From: Nitrosomonas supralitoralis
GTDB taxonomy: Bacteria > Pseudomonadota > Gammaproteobacteria > Burkholderiales > Nitrosomonadaceae
NCBI RefSeq assembly: GCF_003011925.2
Contig: NZ_PXXU01000037.1
Coordinates: 1 to 36,464 of the forward strand
Reading direction: 5' to 3'
DNA: 36,464 bases
Below are positions 17,992 to 29,731 of the stretch, piece by piece. The translations under genes were made by a program, and so were the position numbers. The notes below the pieces were generated by a model that was not told where the DNA came from, ran no database searches, and worked only from the letters and a program-made list of their open reading frames with translations. Position 1 is the first letter of the stretch; the number at the start of each line of letters is the position of its first letter.

Positions 17992-19476
17992 TTACAGTTT
18001 ACTATTACTAACATGAGTTAGAAGTTGATCAACTGTTGCATGCATTACTTCAGTTAATGGAAAAGGGTAAATACCAATCCACAAAACTGAAATTGCCAAA
18101 ATCGCCAACAAACCGAACTCTCGTTTGGAAATGTCTTGCAAGCTTTCAACTCCGGGGCTTGCCACTGCCCCAAATATCACCCGCTTATACATCCATAAAG
18201 TATAAGCAGCTCCAGTTATCAATGTCGTTGCAGCAAAAAATGCATACCAGAAATTTACTTTGATTGCGCTCATGATCACCATAAACTCACCTACAAAACC
18301 GCTCGTTCCTGGCAAGCCGGCATTCGCCATCGCAAATAGCATGAAAAAGGCAGCAAAAACTGGCATTTTATTTACAACGCCTCCGTAATCAGCTATCTGA
18401 CGGGAATGCAATCGGTCATAAAGCACACCAACACAAAGAAACATGGCGCCAGATATAAAACCATGTGAAATCATCTGTACCATTGCACCCTCAATACCAT
18501 AGGCGTTCAGAAGAAAAAAACCTAACGTGACAAAACCCATATGCGCTACAGATGAATAGGCTATGAGTTTCTTCATATCAGCTTGCATGAGTGCAATCAG
18601 TCCTATGTAGACTACAGCAATCAACGACAACACTATCATCATCTCTGCTAAGTAATGGCTTGCATCCGGTGCGATTGGCAATGAAAAACGCAAGAAACCA
18701 TAGCCTCCCAGCTTAAGCAGAATTGCAGCTAGTACAACCGAGCCTCCCGTTGGTGCTTCTACATGCGCATCAGGCAGCCAAGTATGTACTGGCCACATAG
18801 GCACTTTAACCGCGAATGCCAGAAGAAATGCGATAAATATTAAAATCTGCGGTGTCATAGGGATCGCTAAATTGTGATAATCCTCTATTGAGAAACTTCC
18901 TTCTGACGCATGATACAAATAAATAAATGCAATCAACATCAACAAGGAGCCAAGTAGCGTATAAAGAAAAAATTTAATTGCTGCATAAACACGATTGGGC
19001 CCGCCCCAAATGCCTATAATTAAAAACATAGGTATTAACGATGCTTCCCAGAACACATAAAATAAAATCGCATCCAATGAGGAAAATACGCCGTTAACGA
19101 TTCCGGACATAATTAGGAATGCTCCCATATACTGGGAAACTCGTTCTTTAATTACCTCCCACCCAGCCACCACTACAATTGGAGTAATAAAGCAATTCAG
19201 TAAGATTAATGGCATAGAAATTCCATCTACACCGATATGGTAATTAACATTAAAACGTTCAAACCATTGGTAATTCTCCAAGAATTGCATTGCTCCTGTC
19301 GCAGAATCAAAATTGGTATAAAGTGGAATTGCCACTAAAAATCCCAAAATTGAACCAATTAAAGAGATCCAGCGAGCGATTTGAGCGTTGCGATCATCTC
19401 CAGTTGCAAAAACGGCTACACCAAACACAATGGGCAGCCAAATAATTAAACTTAATAGTGGGAATTCAAACGACAT
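17992..19476 (-). CDS. nuoM: NADH-quinone oxidoreductase subunit M
   Basis: Antiporter-like membrane subunit of complex I. The 494-residue protein shows YHIGVDGISMPLILLN, the TM5 Glu in LFYVFWEASLIPMFLIIG, the TM7 Lys in FAVKVPMWPVHTWLPDAHVE, and the family motif KKLIAYSSVAHMGFVTLG. Length and order between nuoL and nuoN are standard. The start is ATG 19476, with no conflict upstream (99-bp gap to nuoL). Confidence 0.97.
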   Translation of the reverse strand: MSFEFPLLSLIIWLPIVFGVAVFATGDDRNAQIARWISLIGSILGFLVAIPLYTNFDSATGAMQFLENYQWFERFNVNYHIGVDGISMPLILLNCFITPIVVVAGWEVIKERVSQYMGAFLIMSGIVNGVFSSLDAILFYVFWEASLIPMFLIIGIWGGPNRVYAAIKFFLYTLLGSLLMLIAFIYLYHASEGSFSIEDYHNLAIPMTPQILIFIAFLLAFAVKVPMWPVHTWLPDAHVEAPTGGSVVLAAILLKLGGYGFLRFSLPIAPDASHYLAEMMIVLSLIAVVYIGLIALMQADMKKLIAYSSVAHMGFVTLGFFLLNAYGIEGAMVQMISHGFISGAMFLCVGVLYDRLHSRQIADYGGVVNKMPVFAAFFMLFAMANAGLPGTSGFVGEFMVIMSAIKVNFWYAFFAATTLITGAAYTLWMYKRVIFGAVASPGVESLQDISKREFGLLAILAISVLWIGIYPFPLTEVMHATVDQLLTHVSNSKL

Positions 19477-19575
19477 GCTTATTCCGTTTTATTTGTTAGA
19501 GGACTTATTACTTTTAAGTATTTGATTGATCGATACCTACAAACAACAGCATATTTGATTACTTTTGCATGCAGG

Positions 19576-21516
19576 CTAATAAAGCCATAACGTCAATAGA
19601 AAAAATACGCCAACAATCATTGTAAACGCGTAATGATAGATATAACCTGTCTGGTAACGACGCACGATTGTAGAAGTCAACGCAACCATTCGTGCTGTCC
19701 CATTGACAAAGAATCCATCAATAATCTTGATATCGCCATATTTCCAAAGAATCGTACCAATAGCACGTGTTCCACCAGCAAATAGCCATGAATATAGCTC
19801 ATCTACATAATATTTGCGATCAAGAAGGTTGTACACTGAGCCAAAGCTTGATTTTATTTTTTCTGGAATATCGGTTCTAACACAATATAAATACCAAGCA
19901 CTAAAAATACCTACCATCGAAAGCCAAAATGGCGCAGTATACAAAGCATGCATCATCATTGCGCCAATACCAGAAAATTCGGCTCCTAACTTTTCTATCG
20001 CATCATGGTGTGGCAGAACATGAATTGCGCTGCTGAAGTAGTCACCAAAAACCATTGGGCCTATAAACCAACCGGCCGCTATAGTCGGTATGGCTAGCAC
20101 CACTAACGGCACGGTCACAACCCACGGTGATTCATGCAAATGTTCCTTGGTGTGTTTATCCATCCGTGATTGCCCATGGAATGTCAAGAAGATCAAGCGA
20201 AATGTATAAAAGGCTGTTACAAATACCGTTGTCAAAACACAAAAATATGCAAATCCGGCACCTGGTATATCAGCAAAGTGAACAGCCTCAATGATGGCAT
20301 CTTTAGAGAAAAAACCAGAAAATCCGGGAACACCTGCACTAGCCAGTGCAGCAATAAACATGGTCCAATAAGTGATAGGCATATAGCTTTTAAGTCCGCC
20401 CATTTTTTGCATGTTTTGCTCATGATGCATGGCAATAATGACAGAGCCAGCGCCTAAGAATAAAACAGCCTTAAAGAATGCATGTGTCATCAAATGGAAA
20501 ATTGCAGCGGAATAGGCCGAGGCTCCCAGCGCTACCGTCATGTAACCGAGTTGCGATAGTGTGGAATAGGCTACGACACGTTTTATATCGTTCTGAACTA
20601 GAGCAATAAGTGCCATAAACAATGTGGTAATTCCACCAATCACCAAAATAATCGATAAAGCTGTATCGGATAACTCAAAAAGTGGCGACATGCGCGCCAC
20701 CATGAATATGCCCGCGGTTACCATTGTGGCAGCATGAATCAATGCCGAAATAGGGGTTGGCCCCTCCATTGAATCAGGCAACCATACATGCAAAGGAAAC
20801 TGCGCGGATTTGCCCATTGCGCCTATAAATAACAAAATGCAAATTACCGTGATAACCAGCCAGGATACACCGGATATTAATTCAATTTTTTCATCGACGA
20901 TGTCAGGAGCTTGCGCAAAAACTGATACATAATCAAGGGTACCAAAATGGACCAGTATCATACCAATACCTAAGAGAAAGCCAAAATCTCCGACACGATT
21001 TACTAAAAATGCCTTCATATTGGCATAAATGGCAGTAGGGCGCGTGTACCAAAAACCGATTAACAAATATGAGACAAGTCCAACTGCTTCCCAACCAAAA
21101 AACAATTGCAAAAAATTATTTGACATCACCAGCATCATCATCGAGAAGGTGAACAATGAGATATAACTAAAGAAACGCTGGTAACCTGGATCATCATGCA
21201 TATAACCAATAGTATAGATATGCACCATAAGTGAGACTAAACTGACAACAACCATCATGGTTGCCGATAATTGATCAATCAAAAACCCAATCTCAAATCG
21301 AGTATCACCTGTTATCATCCAAGTATAAACGCTACCGTTATAGCTATTTCCTTCCAATACATCCAAAAAAATAATGATGGAGGCTAGTAAGGAAGCAAAT
21401 ACTAATGCGATCGTGACACGATGACTCCACGTAGGTCCAATAAAACGTCCTAATAATCCTGCGATAATTGATCCTAAAAGCGGAGCCAACGGTACCAGTA
21501 AATAAAGTTTCTGCAT
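19576..21516 (-). CDS. nuoL: NADH-quinone oxidoreductase subunit L
   Basis: The distal proton-pumping subunit of complex I, with an antiporter-like core and the long lateral helix that runs along the membrane arm. At 646 residues it is of normal length. Conserved parts: FFGWEAVGLVSYLLIGFW (TM5 Glu), GKSAQFPLHVWLPDSMEGPT (TM7 Lys region), and KRVVAYSTLSQLGYMTVALG. The C-terminal part after about residue 500 matches the lateral helix and last anchor (DRKYYVDELYSWLF). It follows nuoK by 59 bp. Confidence 0.97.
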   Translation of the reverse strand: MQKLYLLVPLAPLLGSIIAGLLGRFIGPTWSHRVTIALVFASLLASIIIFLDVLEGNSYNGSVYTWMITGDTRFEIGFLIDQLSATMMVVVSLVSLMVHIYTIGYMHDDPGYQRFFSYISLFTFSMMMLVMSNNFLQLFFGWEAVGLVSYLLIGFWYTRPTAIYANMKAFLVNRVGDFGFLLGIGMILVHFGTLDYVSVFAQAPDIVDEKIELISGVSWLVITVICILLFIGAMGKSAQFPLHVWLPDSMEGPTPISALIHAATMVTAGIFMVARMSPLFELSDTALSIILVIGGITTLFMALIALVQNDIKRVVAYSTLSQLGYMTVALGASAYSAAIFHLMTHAFFKAVLFLGAGSVIIAMHHEQNMQKMGGLKSYMPITYWTMFIAALASAGVPGFSGFFSKDAIIEAVHFADIPGAGFAYFCVLTTVFVTAFYTFRLIFLTFHGQSRMDKHTKEHLHESPWVVTVPLVVLAIPTIAAGWFIGPMVFGDYFSSAIHVLPHHDAIEKLGAEFSGIGAMMMHALYTAPFWLSMVGIFSAWYLYCVRTDIPEKIKSSFGSVYNLLDRKYYVDELYSWLFAGGTRAIGTILWKYGDIKIIDGFFVNGTARMVALTSTIVRRYQTGYIYHYAFTMIVGVFFLLTLWLY

Positions 21517-21575
21517 CTTGATTAATAATTCTTATTTTATTAATTATAAAACACTTATAGCATTGATTCTCTTAG

Positions 21576-21881
21576 CTAACCTTTAAGTTTATCTAAATCG
21601 TCTACATTGATTGTATGCATATTGCGAAATACCGCCACTAGTATTGCTAAACCTATAGCCGATTCGGCCGCCGCAACTGTTAAGATAAAGAATACAAAAA
21701 TTTGTCCAGAGATATCTTGCAAGTAGTGTGAAAAAGCAACAAAGTTCATATTTACCGCCAGTAGCATTAATTCTATTGACATCAATAAGATAATGACATT
21801 CTTTCTATTAAGAAAAATACCAACCACCCCTATTGCAAACAAAACCGCGCCAAGTATCAGATAGTGAGACAATGAAATCAA
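21576..21881 (-). CDS. nuoK: NADH-quinone oxidoreductase subunit K
   Basis: A small three-helix membrane subunit of complex I that is part of the proton path between NuoH and the antiporter subunits. The 101-residue protein has the two conserved membrane glutamates, in [19 protein letters not shown] (TM2) and [20 protein letters not shown] (TM3). Length is exactly typical. It lies 55 bp after nuoJ. Confidence 0.97.
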   Translation of the reverse strand: MISLSHYLILGAVLFAIGVVGIFLNRKNVIILLMSIELMLLAVNMNFVAFSHYLQDISGQIFVFFILTVAAAESAIGLAILVAVFRNMHTINVDDLDKLKG

Positions 21882-21936
21882 ATGGGTTACCTCTTAATAT
21901 ATTTTATGATCATCAAACCGAGACAAGTTCACTAGC

Positions 21937-22542
21937 TCATTCCTTTTTTTCTGACGGCATGGTCACTATGCGAATTCTATCTTCCTTTCTTACCTTAACT
22001 TGTTTAGATGGATTCGGCGATTTCTTATCTTCGCGATGGCGCAGTGTTAATGCTATTGCCGCAATCATTGCAACCAATAAAAGCACAGCTGCCAATTCAA
22101 AAGCATACACATACTCGGTATATATTAAGCGTCCCAGTTCTTTGGTGTTACTGTAATCAACGCCTTTTGGTTCGGGTATAGGCATTTCTTCACGCCCAAA
22201 GTATTTACCCATTAGAACCATTGAAATTTCTACTACCATGACCAGAGCGATCATTGCACCAAATGGAAACCACTTCCAGAATCCTTCTCTTAACTGGTTC
22301 AGATTGATATCCAGCATCATCACCACAAATAAGAACAAAACCATGACAGCGCCGACATAGACCAACACAAGAGTAATCGCCAGAAATTCTGCTTCTAGCA
22401 GTAACCATAAGCCAGCGCATGTTATAAACGACAACACCAGTAATAAAGCAGCGTTCACTGGATTACGTACAGTAATTACACCGAGTGCGGATGCAATGAG
22501 TATTACGGAAAAAAAATAAAATAAAATATCTTGGAAAATCAT
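21937..22542 (-). CDS. nuoJ: NADH-quinone oxidoreductase subunit J
   Basis: Membrane subunit of complex I with five predicted helices. The conserved TM3 motif VLVYVGAVMVLFLFVVMML, which carries the pi-bulge Tyr/Gly region, is intact. The 201-residue protein has a charged cytoplasmic C-terminus (HREDKKSPNPSKQVKVRKED) like other proteobacterial NuoJ. It is 19 bp downstream of nuoI, so they are very probably co-transcribed. Confidence 0.97.
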   Translation of the reverse strand: MIFQDILFYFFSVILIASALGVITVRNPVNAALLLVLSFITCAGLWLLLEAEFLAITLVLVYVGAVMVLFLFVVMMLDINLNQLREGFWKWFPFGAMIALVMVVEISMVLMGKYFGREEMPIPEPKGVDYSNTKELGRLIYTEYVYAFELAAVLLLVAMIAAIALTLRHREDKKSPNPSKQVKVRKEDRIRIVTMPSEKKE

Positions 22543-22561
22543 TTGTATTTACCAGCAAGAT

Positions 22562-23050
22562 TCACCGATAGGGTGCATCGGCTTCACGGTCCTTAGCAAT
22601 TTGTTCTTCATATCGATCTCCCACTGCTAATAGCATTTCTTTTGTATATATAAAGTCCTCTCTCTTTTCACAGTGATACTCTAGTATACGCGTTTCAACA
22701 ATTGAATCGACGGGACAGGATTCTTCACAAAAACCACAAAAAATGCATTTACTCAAATCGATATCATAGCGTGTCGTCCGCCGCGTTCCATCTGCACGCT
22801 GTTCTGATTCGATAGTTATTGCCAACGCCGGACAAACAGCCTCACATAATTTGCAAGCTATACATCGCTCTTCTCCGTTTGGATAACGACGTAGCGCATG
22901 TAAACCTCGAAAACGTGGTGATTGAGGAGTTTTTTCTTCTGGATAATGAACGGTTATCTTTGGTTTAAAAAGATATTTCCCAGTAACTTTCATACCTTTC
23001 AATAATTCAAATAATAAAAAGGTACTAAAAAAATTTTTGATACGATTCAT
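22562..23050 (-). CDS. nuoI: NADH-quinone oxidoreductase subunit I
   Basis: Peripheral-arm ferredoxin-like subunit carrying clusters N6a and N6b. Two full 4Fe-4S motifs are visible: [12 protein letters not shown] (C63, 66, 69, 73) and [12 protein letters not shown] (C102, 105, 108, 112). The 162 residues begin with the amphipathic helix [20 protein letters not shown] that docks on the membrane. The gene lies 13 bp after nuoH. Confidence 0.97.
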   Translation of the reverse strand: MNRIKNFFSTFLLFELLKGMKVTGKYLFKPKITVHYPEEKTPQSPRFRGLHALRRYPNGEERCIACKLCEAVCPALAITIESEQRADGTRRTTRYDIDLSKCIFCGFCEESCPVDSIVETRILEYHCEKREDFIYTKEMLLAVGDRYEEQIAKDREADAPYR

Positions 23051-23063
23051 TTTATTTCCCTAT

Positions 23064-24161
23064 TTAAAACCAGATATTTAGCGGAAACACATTTCGAACT
23101 GATTCTGGCAATTGCATTATTGAGCCTAATAAAACGATCCACACAAGGGTTATAGGAATAAATACTTTCCAACCCAATCTCATAATCTGATCATAGCGAT
23201 AGCGTGGAAATGTCGCACGAAACCAAAGAAAAAAGAACAAAATAAATGCAATCTTTAACAACAACCAGATAAAGCCAGGTATCAGCGTAAATGGCGCAAT
23301 ATCAATCGGTGGCAACCAACCACCCAAAAACATGATAGCAGTTAGAGTTGCAACCAAAATCATATTGGAATATTCAGCCAGAAAAAACACGGTAAATGCC
23401 ATGCCTGAATAATCCACATGAAAACCTGCAACAATTTCTGACTCACCTTCAGCGACATCAAAAGGTGCACGATTTGTTTCGGCTACACCTGAAATCAAAT
23501 ATACCAGGAACATCGGAAAAAGCGGGATCAAATACCAGTTTAAGAAACTGTTTCCTTGCTGACCACTTACAATATCACCTAGGTTTAGACTTTGTGACAT
23601 CATCAGGACACATACTAATGCAAACCCCATTGCCAGCTCATACGAAACTACTTGAGCTGCTGAACGCATGGCTCCAATGAAAGCGTATTTTGAATTCGAT
23701 GCCCATCCCGCGATAATGATGCCGTATATGCCCATGGATGTCATTGCCAGAATATAAAGTAATCCGGCGTTGATATCCGCAAGCACGAGTTCTGGTGAAA
23801 AAGGAATTACAGCCCAAGCAGCTAATGCCGGCATTATTGTTAGTATCGGCGCCAGAATAAAAAGAAATTTATTTGCACTAGTTGGAATTATAATTTCCTT
23901 CATGATTGCTTTTACAGCATCAGCAATCGGTTGTCCCCAACCGCGTAACCAAGGTATACCAAAGAAAGTCACTCTATTGGGCCCCACGCGAATTTGCATA
24001 TACGCAATTATCTTACGCTCGGCAAAGGTAAGATAAGCTACGCCTAATAGTAATGGAACAACAATGGCAAAGATAAATGTCAAATTTGTGGCTAACGAGA
24101 ACATCATGACTCCCCACTCCGCACCCAATATTTCCACAAACTGTTGTTGAATATTCTCCAT
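23064..24161 (-). CDS. nuoH: NADH-quinone oxidoreductase subunit H
   Basis: Membrane subunit that, with NuoB and NuoD, forms the quinone-binding cavity and links to the proton channels. The 365-residue, eight-helix protein has [18 protein letters not shown], the acidic loop [19 protein letters not shown], and [20 protein letters not shown] near the end. These are the defining family signatures. It is 22 bp downstream of nuoG. Confidence 0.97.
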   Translation of the reverse strand: MENIQQQFVEILGAEWGVMMFSLATNLTFIFAIVVPLLLGVAYLTFAERKIIAYMQIRVGPNRVTFFGIPWLRGWGQPIADAVKAIMKEIIIPTSANKFLFILAPILTIMPALAAWAVIPFSPELVLADINAGLLYILAMTSMGIYGIIIAGWASNSKYAFIGAMRSAAQVVSYELAMGFALVCVLMMSQSLNLGDIVSGQQGNSFLNWYLIPLFPMFLVYLISGVAETNRAPFDVAEGESEIVAGFHVDYSGMAFTVFFLAEYSNMILVATLTAIMFLGGWLPPIDIAPFTLIPGFIWLLLKIAFILFFFLWFRATFPRYRYDQIMRLGWKVFIPITLVWIVLLGSIMQLPESVRNVFPLNIWF

Positions 24162-24183
24162 TAATAAACTCCAACCTTTGCCA

Positions 24184-26607
24184 TCACAATTTCTCTATTT
24201 TTACTTCACCAAACAAAGCGCCTAGCGCTGCTGTTTTGGGGTGCGCGCATGCAATGCGAACACAATTAGGAGGCAATTTTTCATCTAGGGCTGCTTCAAG
24301 TTGCACGAGTCCTTCCCCCTGTCTAACTTTTATTTTATCGCCTGGAACAATACCTAAATTCTCCAATATTCCAGCCGACATCCAAGCCTTCGGGAGTTCA
24401 GCATCATGTGTAGCTTGTAAAGATTCGGCTCTACGAACAATCGGGTCTGCTTGATAAATCGGCACTTCCCCAATACGCTCAATACCTTCTTTCTCTACTA
24501 TCGAAATGGCAGTTTCAAAATTTTCTAAATTATTATTCAGATATCGACAAATCTCAAATTCATCAGGAAAAATTTCCGCACGTATCTGCTCTGTCGTTTC
24601 ATAATCGAATTTTTCCAGCGACAATAAATTTGCCAGCACACGCAATACCTTCCATGCAGGCCTAGCTTCACCTAATGGTGAAACCACTCCATTAAAACTC
24701 TGCACTCTTCCTTCTGTATTAACATAAGTGCCAGATGTTTCAGTAAATGGCGTAATTGGTAGTATTACATCGGCATAATTTTTAGCATTTCCTTGGTAGG
24801 CACTTAATGACACAACAAATTCACTTGCTTTAATCGTTTCTAGTGCTTGTTGAGAATTGTAGGAATCATATTCCGGTTCCACGTTCATTAATATAAATGC
24901 CTTGCTTTTTTCATCTGTAAGTTCATTTTCAAATCCCAATAGTTGCGCAGCGTTCAATCCGAATTCCAATTGATTCGATCTTTCCGTGATTGATAACCCC
25001 GAAGTTGCAGCACTCACTCTCGGTATCGCACCGGCAAGAAAGGCGCCTACGCTATTGGAAGCTTCACCCAGTACACCATAACTTGCGCCACTCATTTTAG
25101 CAATCAACCCTGTAAGCCAGTTTAACTTAGCATAATCAGGGTGATGCTGCGCAATATTTCCTAAATAAATTGCAGCCGGTGTGTTTTCAATCAAGCTAGA
25201 CGCAATAGCGAAGGCACTGGTCGTGTTCGAAGCACCTAATGAATTAATGGCTCGTTGTAACTCTTCCGTCTGTTCAATTCCCTTTATTTCAACTACAGCT
25301 TTTAGAATCTCAGCCAAGGCTTTGATCATTAAGCTCGGCACAACAATTATTTTGCTTGCAACATTAACTAACAGATCATCATCTACTGGGTTTACGATAT
25401 TTAATTGCATCCCATTCTTTGCAGCCTGTCGCAAACGTTGCGCTATAAGAGGATGATCTTTACGTAGCGTACTGCCGATAATTAAAGCTGACTTTAATTG
25501 CGAAATATCTGCAATACTAGTTCCCAGCCAAGGTACACCCTGCATTTTCATGTCTGCACTAAAATCGGATTGACGTAGGCGATGATCAATATTATTACTA
25601 CCAAAACCTCGTAACAATTTTTGCAATAAATAAAGCTCTTCCGTGGTGCTATGCGCAGACCCTAATGCGGCAACTTTATTAGCTCCATATTGATTCTTTA
25701 TTGCTTGAAGAGCGTTGGCTGTAATTTCTAGCGCTTCCTGCCAATCACATTCAAACCACTCACCATTACGCTTGATCATGGGGTGGATCAATCTGTCTTC
25801 AGAATTCAATCCTTCATATGAGAATCGATCTTTATCAGACAACCAGCACTCATTAATTTCCTCATTCTCTCGAGGAAGTACACGCATCACACGATTTTGT
25901 TTAACTTGCACGACAAGATTCGATCCTAGACCACAGTGCGGACTAACTGATTTCCTTCGTGATAATTCCCAAGTACGAGCCGAATATCGAAATGGCTTAC
26001 TGACCAATGCACCAACCGGACAAAGATCAATTACATTGCCCGATAATTCAGAATCCACTGTTTTACCGACAAAAGCAAGTATTTCTGCATGCTCACCACG
26101 CCCAGCCATACCAAGCTCCATAATCCCGGCAATTTCCTGACCAAAGCGAACACAACGTGTACAGTGTATACATCGCGTCATATCTGTTGATATTAATGGC
26201 CCCAAATTCTTGTTAACAACGACCCGTTTTGCTTCCGAATACCTTGATCCACTCGAACCGTATCCTACAGCAAGATCTTGTAATTGGCATTCACCGCCTT
26301 GATCACAAATAGGACAATCCAGTGGATGATTAATTAACAGAAACTCCATCACTCCTTTTTGTGCAGCTACAGCTTGCTGTGAATGAGTGTATACCTTCAT
26401 TCCATCCATTACTGGTGTTGCGCAAGCTGGCAACGGTTTGGGCGCTTTTTCTACTTGCACCAGACACATACGGCAATTGGCAGCAATGGATAATTTCTTG
26501 TGATAACAGAAATGTGGAATATAAATACCAATTTGTTTTGCACCATCCATGATGGTGCTTCCCTTGGATACAGATACTTGCTTACCGTCGATTTCTATAT
26601 TGACCAT
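24184..26607 (-). CDS. nuoG: NADH-quinone oxidoreductase subunit G
   Basis: Largest peripheral subunit of complex I, holding one 2Fe-2S and two 4Fe-4S clusters. The ligands are visible: 2Fe-2S C34, C45, C48, C62; the His-ligated cluster H94, C98, C101, C107; and the third at C146, C149, C152, C196 ([11 protein letters not shown] and IDLCPVGAL). The rest resembles molybdopterin oxidoreductases without the cofactor. The extra N7 Cys set of E. coli NuoG is absent: the region reads SPHCGLGSN with only one Cys. The 807-residue length is normal for betaproteobacteria. It is separated from nuoF by 68 bp containing a stem-loop. Confidence 0.97.
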   Translation of the reverse strand: MVNIEIDGKQVSVSKGSTIMDGAKQIGIYIPHFCYHKKLSIAANCRMCLVQVEKAPKPLPACATPVMDGMKVYTHSQQAVAAQKGVMEFLLINHPLDCPICDQGGECQLQDLAVGYGSSGSRYSEAKRVVVNKNLGPLISTDMTRCIHCTRCVRFGQEIAGIMELGMAGRGEHAEILAFVGKTVDSELSGNVIDLCPVGALVSKPFRYSARTWELSRRKSVSPHCGLGSNLVVQVKQNRVMRVLPRENEEINECWLSDKDRFSYEGLNSEDRLIHPMIKRNGEWFECDWQEALEITANALQAIKNQYGANKVAALGSAHSTTEELYLLQKLLRGFGSNNIDHRLRQSDFSADMKMQGVPWLGTSIADISQLKSALIIGSTLRKDHPLIAQRLRQAAKNGMQLNIVNPVDDDLLVNVASKIIVVPSLMIKALAEILKAVVEIKGIEQTEELQRAINSLGASNTTSAFAIASSLIENTPAAIYLGNIAQHHPDYAKLNWLTGLIAKMSGASYGVLGEASNSVGAFLAGAIPRVSAATSGLSITERSNQLEFGLNAAQLLGFENELTDEKSKAFILMNVEPEYDSYNSQQALETIKASEFVVSLSAYQGNAKNYADVILPITPFTETSGTYVNTEGRVQSFNGVVSPLGEARPAWKVLRVLANLLSLEKFDYETTEQIRAEIFPDEFEICRYLNNNLENFETAISIVEKEGIERIGEVPIYQADPIVRRAESLQATHDAELPKAWMSAGILENLGIVPGDKIKVRQGEGLVQLEAALDEKLPPNCVRIACAHPKTAALGALFGEVKIEKL

Positions 26608-26650
26608 CGGTTATAATTCTTGAGTTAATCACGGATAATTGAATTGACGT

Positions 26651-26682
26651 GGTCTGATTATTACTCTTTTAATAATCAGACC
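26651..26682 (-). promoter_or_regulatory. Perfect 13-bp stem-loop over the nuoF stop codon
   Basis: GGTCTGATTATTA and TAATAATCAGACC pair fully around a 6-nt loop. The nuoF TGA stop (26676-26678) lies in one arm. There is no T-run after it on the reverse strand, so it looks more like an intra-operon mRNA processing or stability element than a terminator. Confidence 0.55.
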
Positions 26683-27953
26683 ATACATTTTTTATGTTGT
26701 ATATGGTGAACAAACTCGTCCCGGAAATGTTGAATCATTGCACGCACAGGCATGGCTGCTGCATCACCCAGAGCGCAAATGGTTCGCCCTTGTATGTTAT
26801 CAGCGATATTATCAAGCAGATCAAGATCTTCAGGTCTGCCCTTACCATGCTCAATGCGATTGATAATACGATAAAGCCATCCGGTTCCTTCCCGGCACGG
26901 TGTACATTGCCCGCAGGATTCCTCATAGTAAAAATAGGACAGGCGCTCCAGTGCTCTTACCATACATGTTGTCTCATCCATGATGATAACAGCACCTGAA
27001 CCAAGCATTGATCCAGCTTTAGCAATAGAATCGTAGTCCATATCGGTTTGCATCATGATCTCACCAGGCAATACAGGCATTGATGATCCACCGGGGATAC
27101 ATCCTTTCAGCTTTCGCCCTCCACGCATGCCTCCAGCTAATTCCAATAACTTTGCAAAAGATGTGCCAAGCGGTATTTCATAATTCCCTGGCTTGTTTAC
27201 ATGGCCTGATACTGAAAATATTTTTGTGCCACCATTATTAGGCTTGCCAAGTTGCAAATATTTCTCTCCGCCGTTACGAATTATCCAAGGAACTGAAGCA
27301 AATGTTTCTGTATTGTTAATTGTGGTTGGCTTACCATAAAGCCCATAATTAGCTGGGAAAGGGGGTTTAAAACGTGGCTGACCTTTCTTGCCTTCTAGGG
27401 ATTCGAGCAATGCCGTCTCCTCTCCGCAGATATAAGCACCAAATCCATGATGATTATACAGTTGAAAGTTAACCGATGAACCTAGAATATTATCTCCAAG
27501 ATAACCTGCTGCGCGCGCTTCCTCAACAGCTTCTTCCATACGTTCATAAGTTTCCCATATCTCTCCGTGGATATAGTTATATCCCGCTTTCACTCCCATC
27601 GCGTATGCCGCTATTATCATACCTTCAATCAGAATATGCGGGTTATAGCGCATAATATCCCGATCTTTAAAAGTTCCTGGTTCGCCTTCGTCTGAATTGC
27701 AAACGATATATTTATCACCCTCATATCCTTTAGGCATGAAACTCCATTTCAAACCTGTAGGAAAGCCCGCTCCCCCGCGTCCACGAAGCGCTGATTTCTT
27801 TACTTCTTCTATGACTTCTTCAGGAGTTATTTTATTTTTTAGTATTTTTCTTAGAGCCGCATATCCTTCGCGTTGTTCATAACTCTTGATACGCCAATTT
27901 TCAGGATCAGATGGCTCTACTCCATTCATTAACGTCTGCGGGTACCGATTCAT
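26676..27953 (-). CDS. nuoF: NADH-quinone oxidoreductase subunit F
   Basis: The NADH- and FMN-binding subunit of complex I. The Gly-rich NADH site [13 protein letters not shown] is at about residues 58-70, the FMN region includes [14 protein letters not shown] at about 86-99 and [13 protein letters not shown], and the N3 4Fe-4S ligands are C347, C350, C353 ([12 protein letters not shown]) and C393 ([11 protein letters not shown]). The 425-residue length is typical. Its start overlaps the nuoE stop by 4 bp, indicating translational coupling. Confidence 0.97.
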   Translation of the reverse strand: MNRYPQTLMNGVEPSDPENWRIKSYEQREGYAALRKILKNKITPEEVIEEVKKSALRGRGGAGFPTGLKWSFMPKGYEGDKYIVCNSDEGEPGTFKDRDIMRYNPHILIEGMIIAAYAMGVKAGYNYIHGEIWETYERMEEAVEEARAAGYLGDNILGSSVNFQLYNHHGFGAYICGEETALLESLEGKKGQPRFKPPFPANYGLYGKPTTINNTETFASVPWIIRNGGEKYLQLGKPNNGGTKIFSVSGHVNKPGNYEIPLGTSFAKLLELAGGMRGGRKLKGCIPGGSSMPVLPGEIMMQTDMDYDSIAKAGSMLGSGAVIIMDETTCMVRALERLSYFYYEESCGQCTPCREGTGWLYRIINRIEHGKGRPEDLDLLDNIADNIQGRTICALGDAAAMPVRAMIQHFRDEFVHHIQHKKCMV

Positions 27954-28426
27954 TCGCTCAGTTCCTCCAGCAATTTATCGATCATTTCTTTAGACATAAA
28001 ACTACACATGCGTTTATTATTCACTAATAAAACTGGTGCATCTCCACAGGCGCCGAAACACTCGCCCTCCTTTAGGGTATATTTCCCATCTGGTGTTGTT
28101 TGATTGAATTCAATACCTAATTTTTCTTTTAGATATGTTGCACTATCATTACTTCCTGATAAAGCACAAGGCAAATTAGTACATATCGTAATTTTGTACT
28201 TACCTATCTGCTCTAGATTATACATATTATAAAAAGTAGCTACCTCATAAACCGCGATTGGTGGCATACCCAAATATTCAGCAACAAAATTCATTGTTTC
28301 ATTGGCCAACCAGCCTTTTTCCTCTTGCGCAATTGCAAGCGCTGACATGACAGCTGATTGTTTCCTGTCAGTCGGATATTTAGCGATCTCACGATCTATT
28401 CTTTTAAGAGATTCAGCACTTAACAT
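27950..28426 (-). CDS. nuoE: NADH-quinone oxidoreductase subunit E
   Basis: Thioredoxin-like subunit of the NADH-dehydrogenase module with 2Fe-2S cluster N1a. Its four ligands are C82 and C87 (CTNLPC) and C123 and C127 ([10 protein letters not shown]). The 158-residue protein also has the conserved [11 protein letters not shown] segment. The gene lies 2 bp after nuoD and overlaps nuoF, so nuoD-E-F form a tight translational unit. Confidence 0.97.
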   Translation of the reverse strand: MLSAESLKRIDREIAKYPTDRKQSAVMSALAIAQEEKGWLANETMNFVAEYLGMPPIAVYEVATFYNMYNLEQIGKYKITICTNLPCALSGSNDSATYLKEKLGIEFNQTTPDGKYTLKEGECFGACGDAPVLLVNNKRMCSFMSKEMIDKLLEELSE

Positions 28427-28428
28427 CG

Positions 28429-29682
28429 TTATCTATCTATCTCACCAAATACTATATCTTGCGTACCAATAATAGCAACCACATCAGAAATCATGTGTCC
28501 TCTGGACATTTCATCCAAAGCAGCCAGATGTGCAAAACCAGGAGCACGAATCTTCAGTCGATATGGTTTATTGGCTCCATTAGATACCAGATAAATACCA
28601 AACTCTCCTTTAGGATGCTCGACTGCAACATAAGCCTCACCCGGCGGCACATGAAAACCCTCTGAAAACAACTTGAAATGATGAATCATTTCTTCCATGT
28701 TTTGTTTCATTTCTACACGAGACGGCGGTGCAACTTTATGGTTGTCAGTAATAACCGGCCCCGGATTATTACGCAACCAATCGATACATTGCTTTATTAT
28801 GTGATTTGACTGACGAAATTCTTCCATCCGCACCAAATATCGATCGTAACAATCTCCATTAACGCCGATTGGTATGTCAAAATCAAGACGATCGTAGACC
28901 TCATAGGGTTGTTTCTTCCTTAAATCCCATTCCACGCCTGATCCACGCAACATTGGCCCAGTAAATCCCAACGCCTTGGCACGTTCAGGAGAAACAACAC
29001 CAATATCAACCAAACGTTGCTTCCAAATCCTATTATCCGTTAGCAAAGTCTCATATTCATCAACATAGGTTGGAAAACGATTGGTAAAATCTTCAATAAA
29101 ATCTAATAAAGAACCTTCCCTATTTTCATTCCGTACGCGAGTTTGCTTTTCGCTGTGGATTTGTGAAGATTGGTACTTAGGCATTGAATCCGGCAAATCG
29201 CGATACACCCCACCTGGACGGTAATAAGCAGCATGCATTCTAGCGCCTGATACTGCTTCGTAGCAATCCATCAAATCTTCTCTTTCGCGAAAAGCATATA
29301 AAAACATTGTCATAGCACCAACATCAAGTGCATGGGCACCAATCCAGAGCAAGTGATTTAGAATCCGAGTAATTTCATCAAACATTACACGTATATATTG
29401 CGCTCTAATGGGCACCTCAATGCGAAGCAGTTTCTCTATAGCCATGACATAAGCATGCTCGTTCACCATCATAGAGACATAATCTAACCGATCCATATAG
29501 GGAACTGATTGAAGATATGTTTTATTCTCTGCCAATTTCTCAGTCGCACGATGCAACAAACCGATATGCGGATCTGCACGCCGAACAACTTCCCCATCTA
29601 ATTCTAGAACCAACCTTAGCACGCCATGAGCTGCCGGGTGTTGCGGTCCAAAATTCATAGTGTAATTACGTATCTCAGCCAT
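28429..29682 (-). CDS. nuoD: NADH-quinone oxidoreductase subunit D
   Basis: The 49-kDa-type subunit that forms much of the quinone site with NuoB. The 417-residue protein starts [20 protein letters not shown]; the conserved HPAAHG loop holds the quinone-site His. It ends with [20 protein letters not shown], with the conserved Asp and the IDR terminus. It is separate from nuoC, unlike the fused nuoCD of E. coli. The nuoC-nuoD gap is 49 bp. Confidence 0.97.
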   Translation of the reverse strand: MAEIRNYTMNFGPQHPAAHGVLRLVLELDGEVVRRADPHIGLLHRATEKLAENKTYLQSVPYMDRLDYVSMMVNEHAYVMAIEKLLRIEVPIRAQYIRVMFDEITRILNHLLWIGAHALDVGAMTMFLYAFREREDLMDCYEAVSGARMHAAYYRPGGVYRDLPDSMPKYQSSQIHSEKQTRVRNENREGSLLDFIEDFTNRFPTYVDEYETLLTDNRIWKQRLVDIGVVSPERAKALGFTGPMLRGSGVEWDLRKKQPYEVYDRLDFDIPIGVNGDCYDRYLVRMEEFRQSNHIIKQCIDWLRNNPGPVITDNHKVAPPSRVEMKQNMEEMIHHFKLFSEGFHVPPGEAYVAVEHPKGEFGIYLVSNGANKPYRLKIRAPGFAHLAALDEMSRGHMISDVVAIIGTQDIVFGEIDR

Positions 29683-29731
29683 AAGTTACTTCTTTTAATT
29701 TCTTTTAATAAACACAATCATGCGGCGATCA

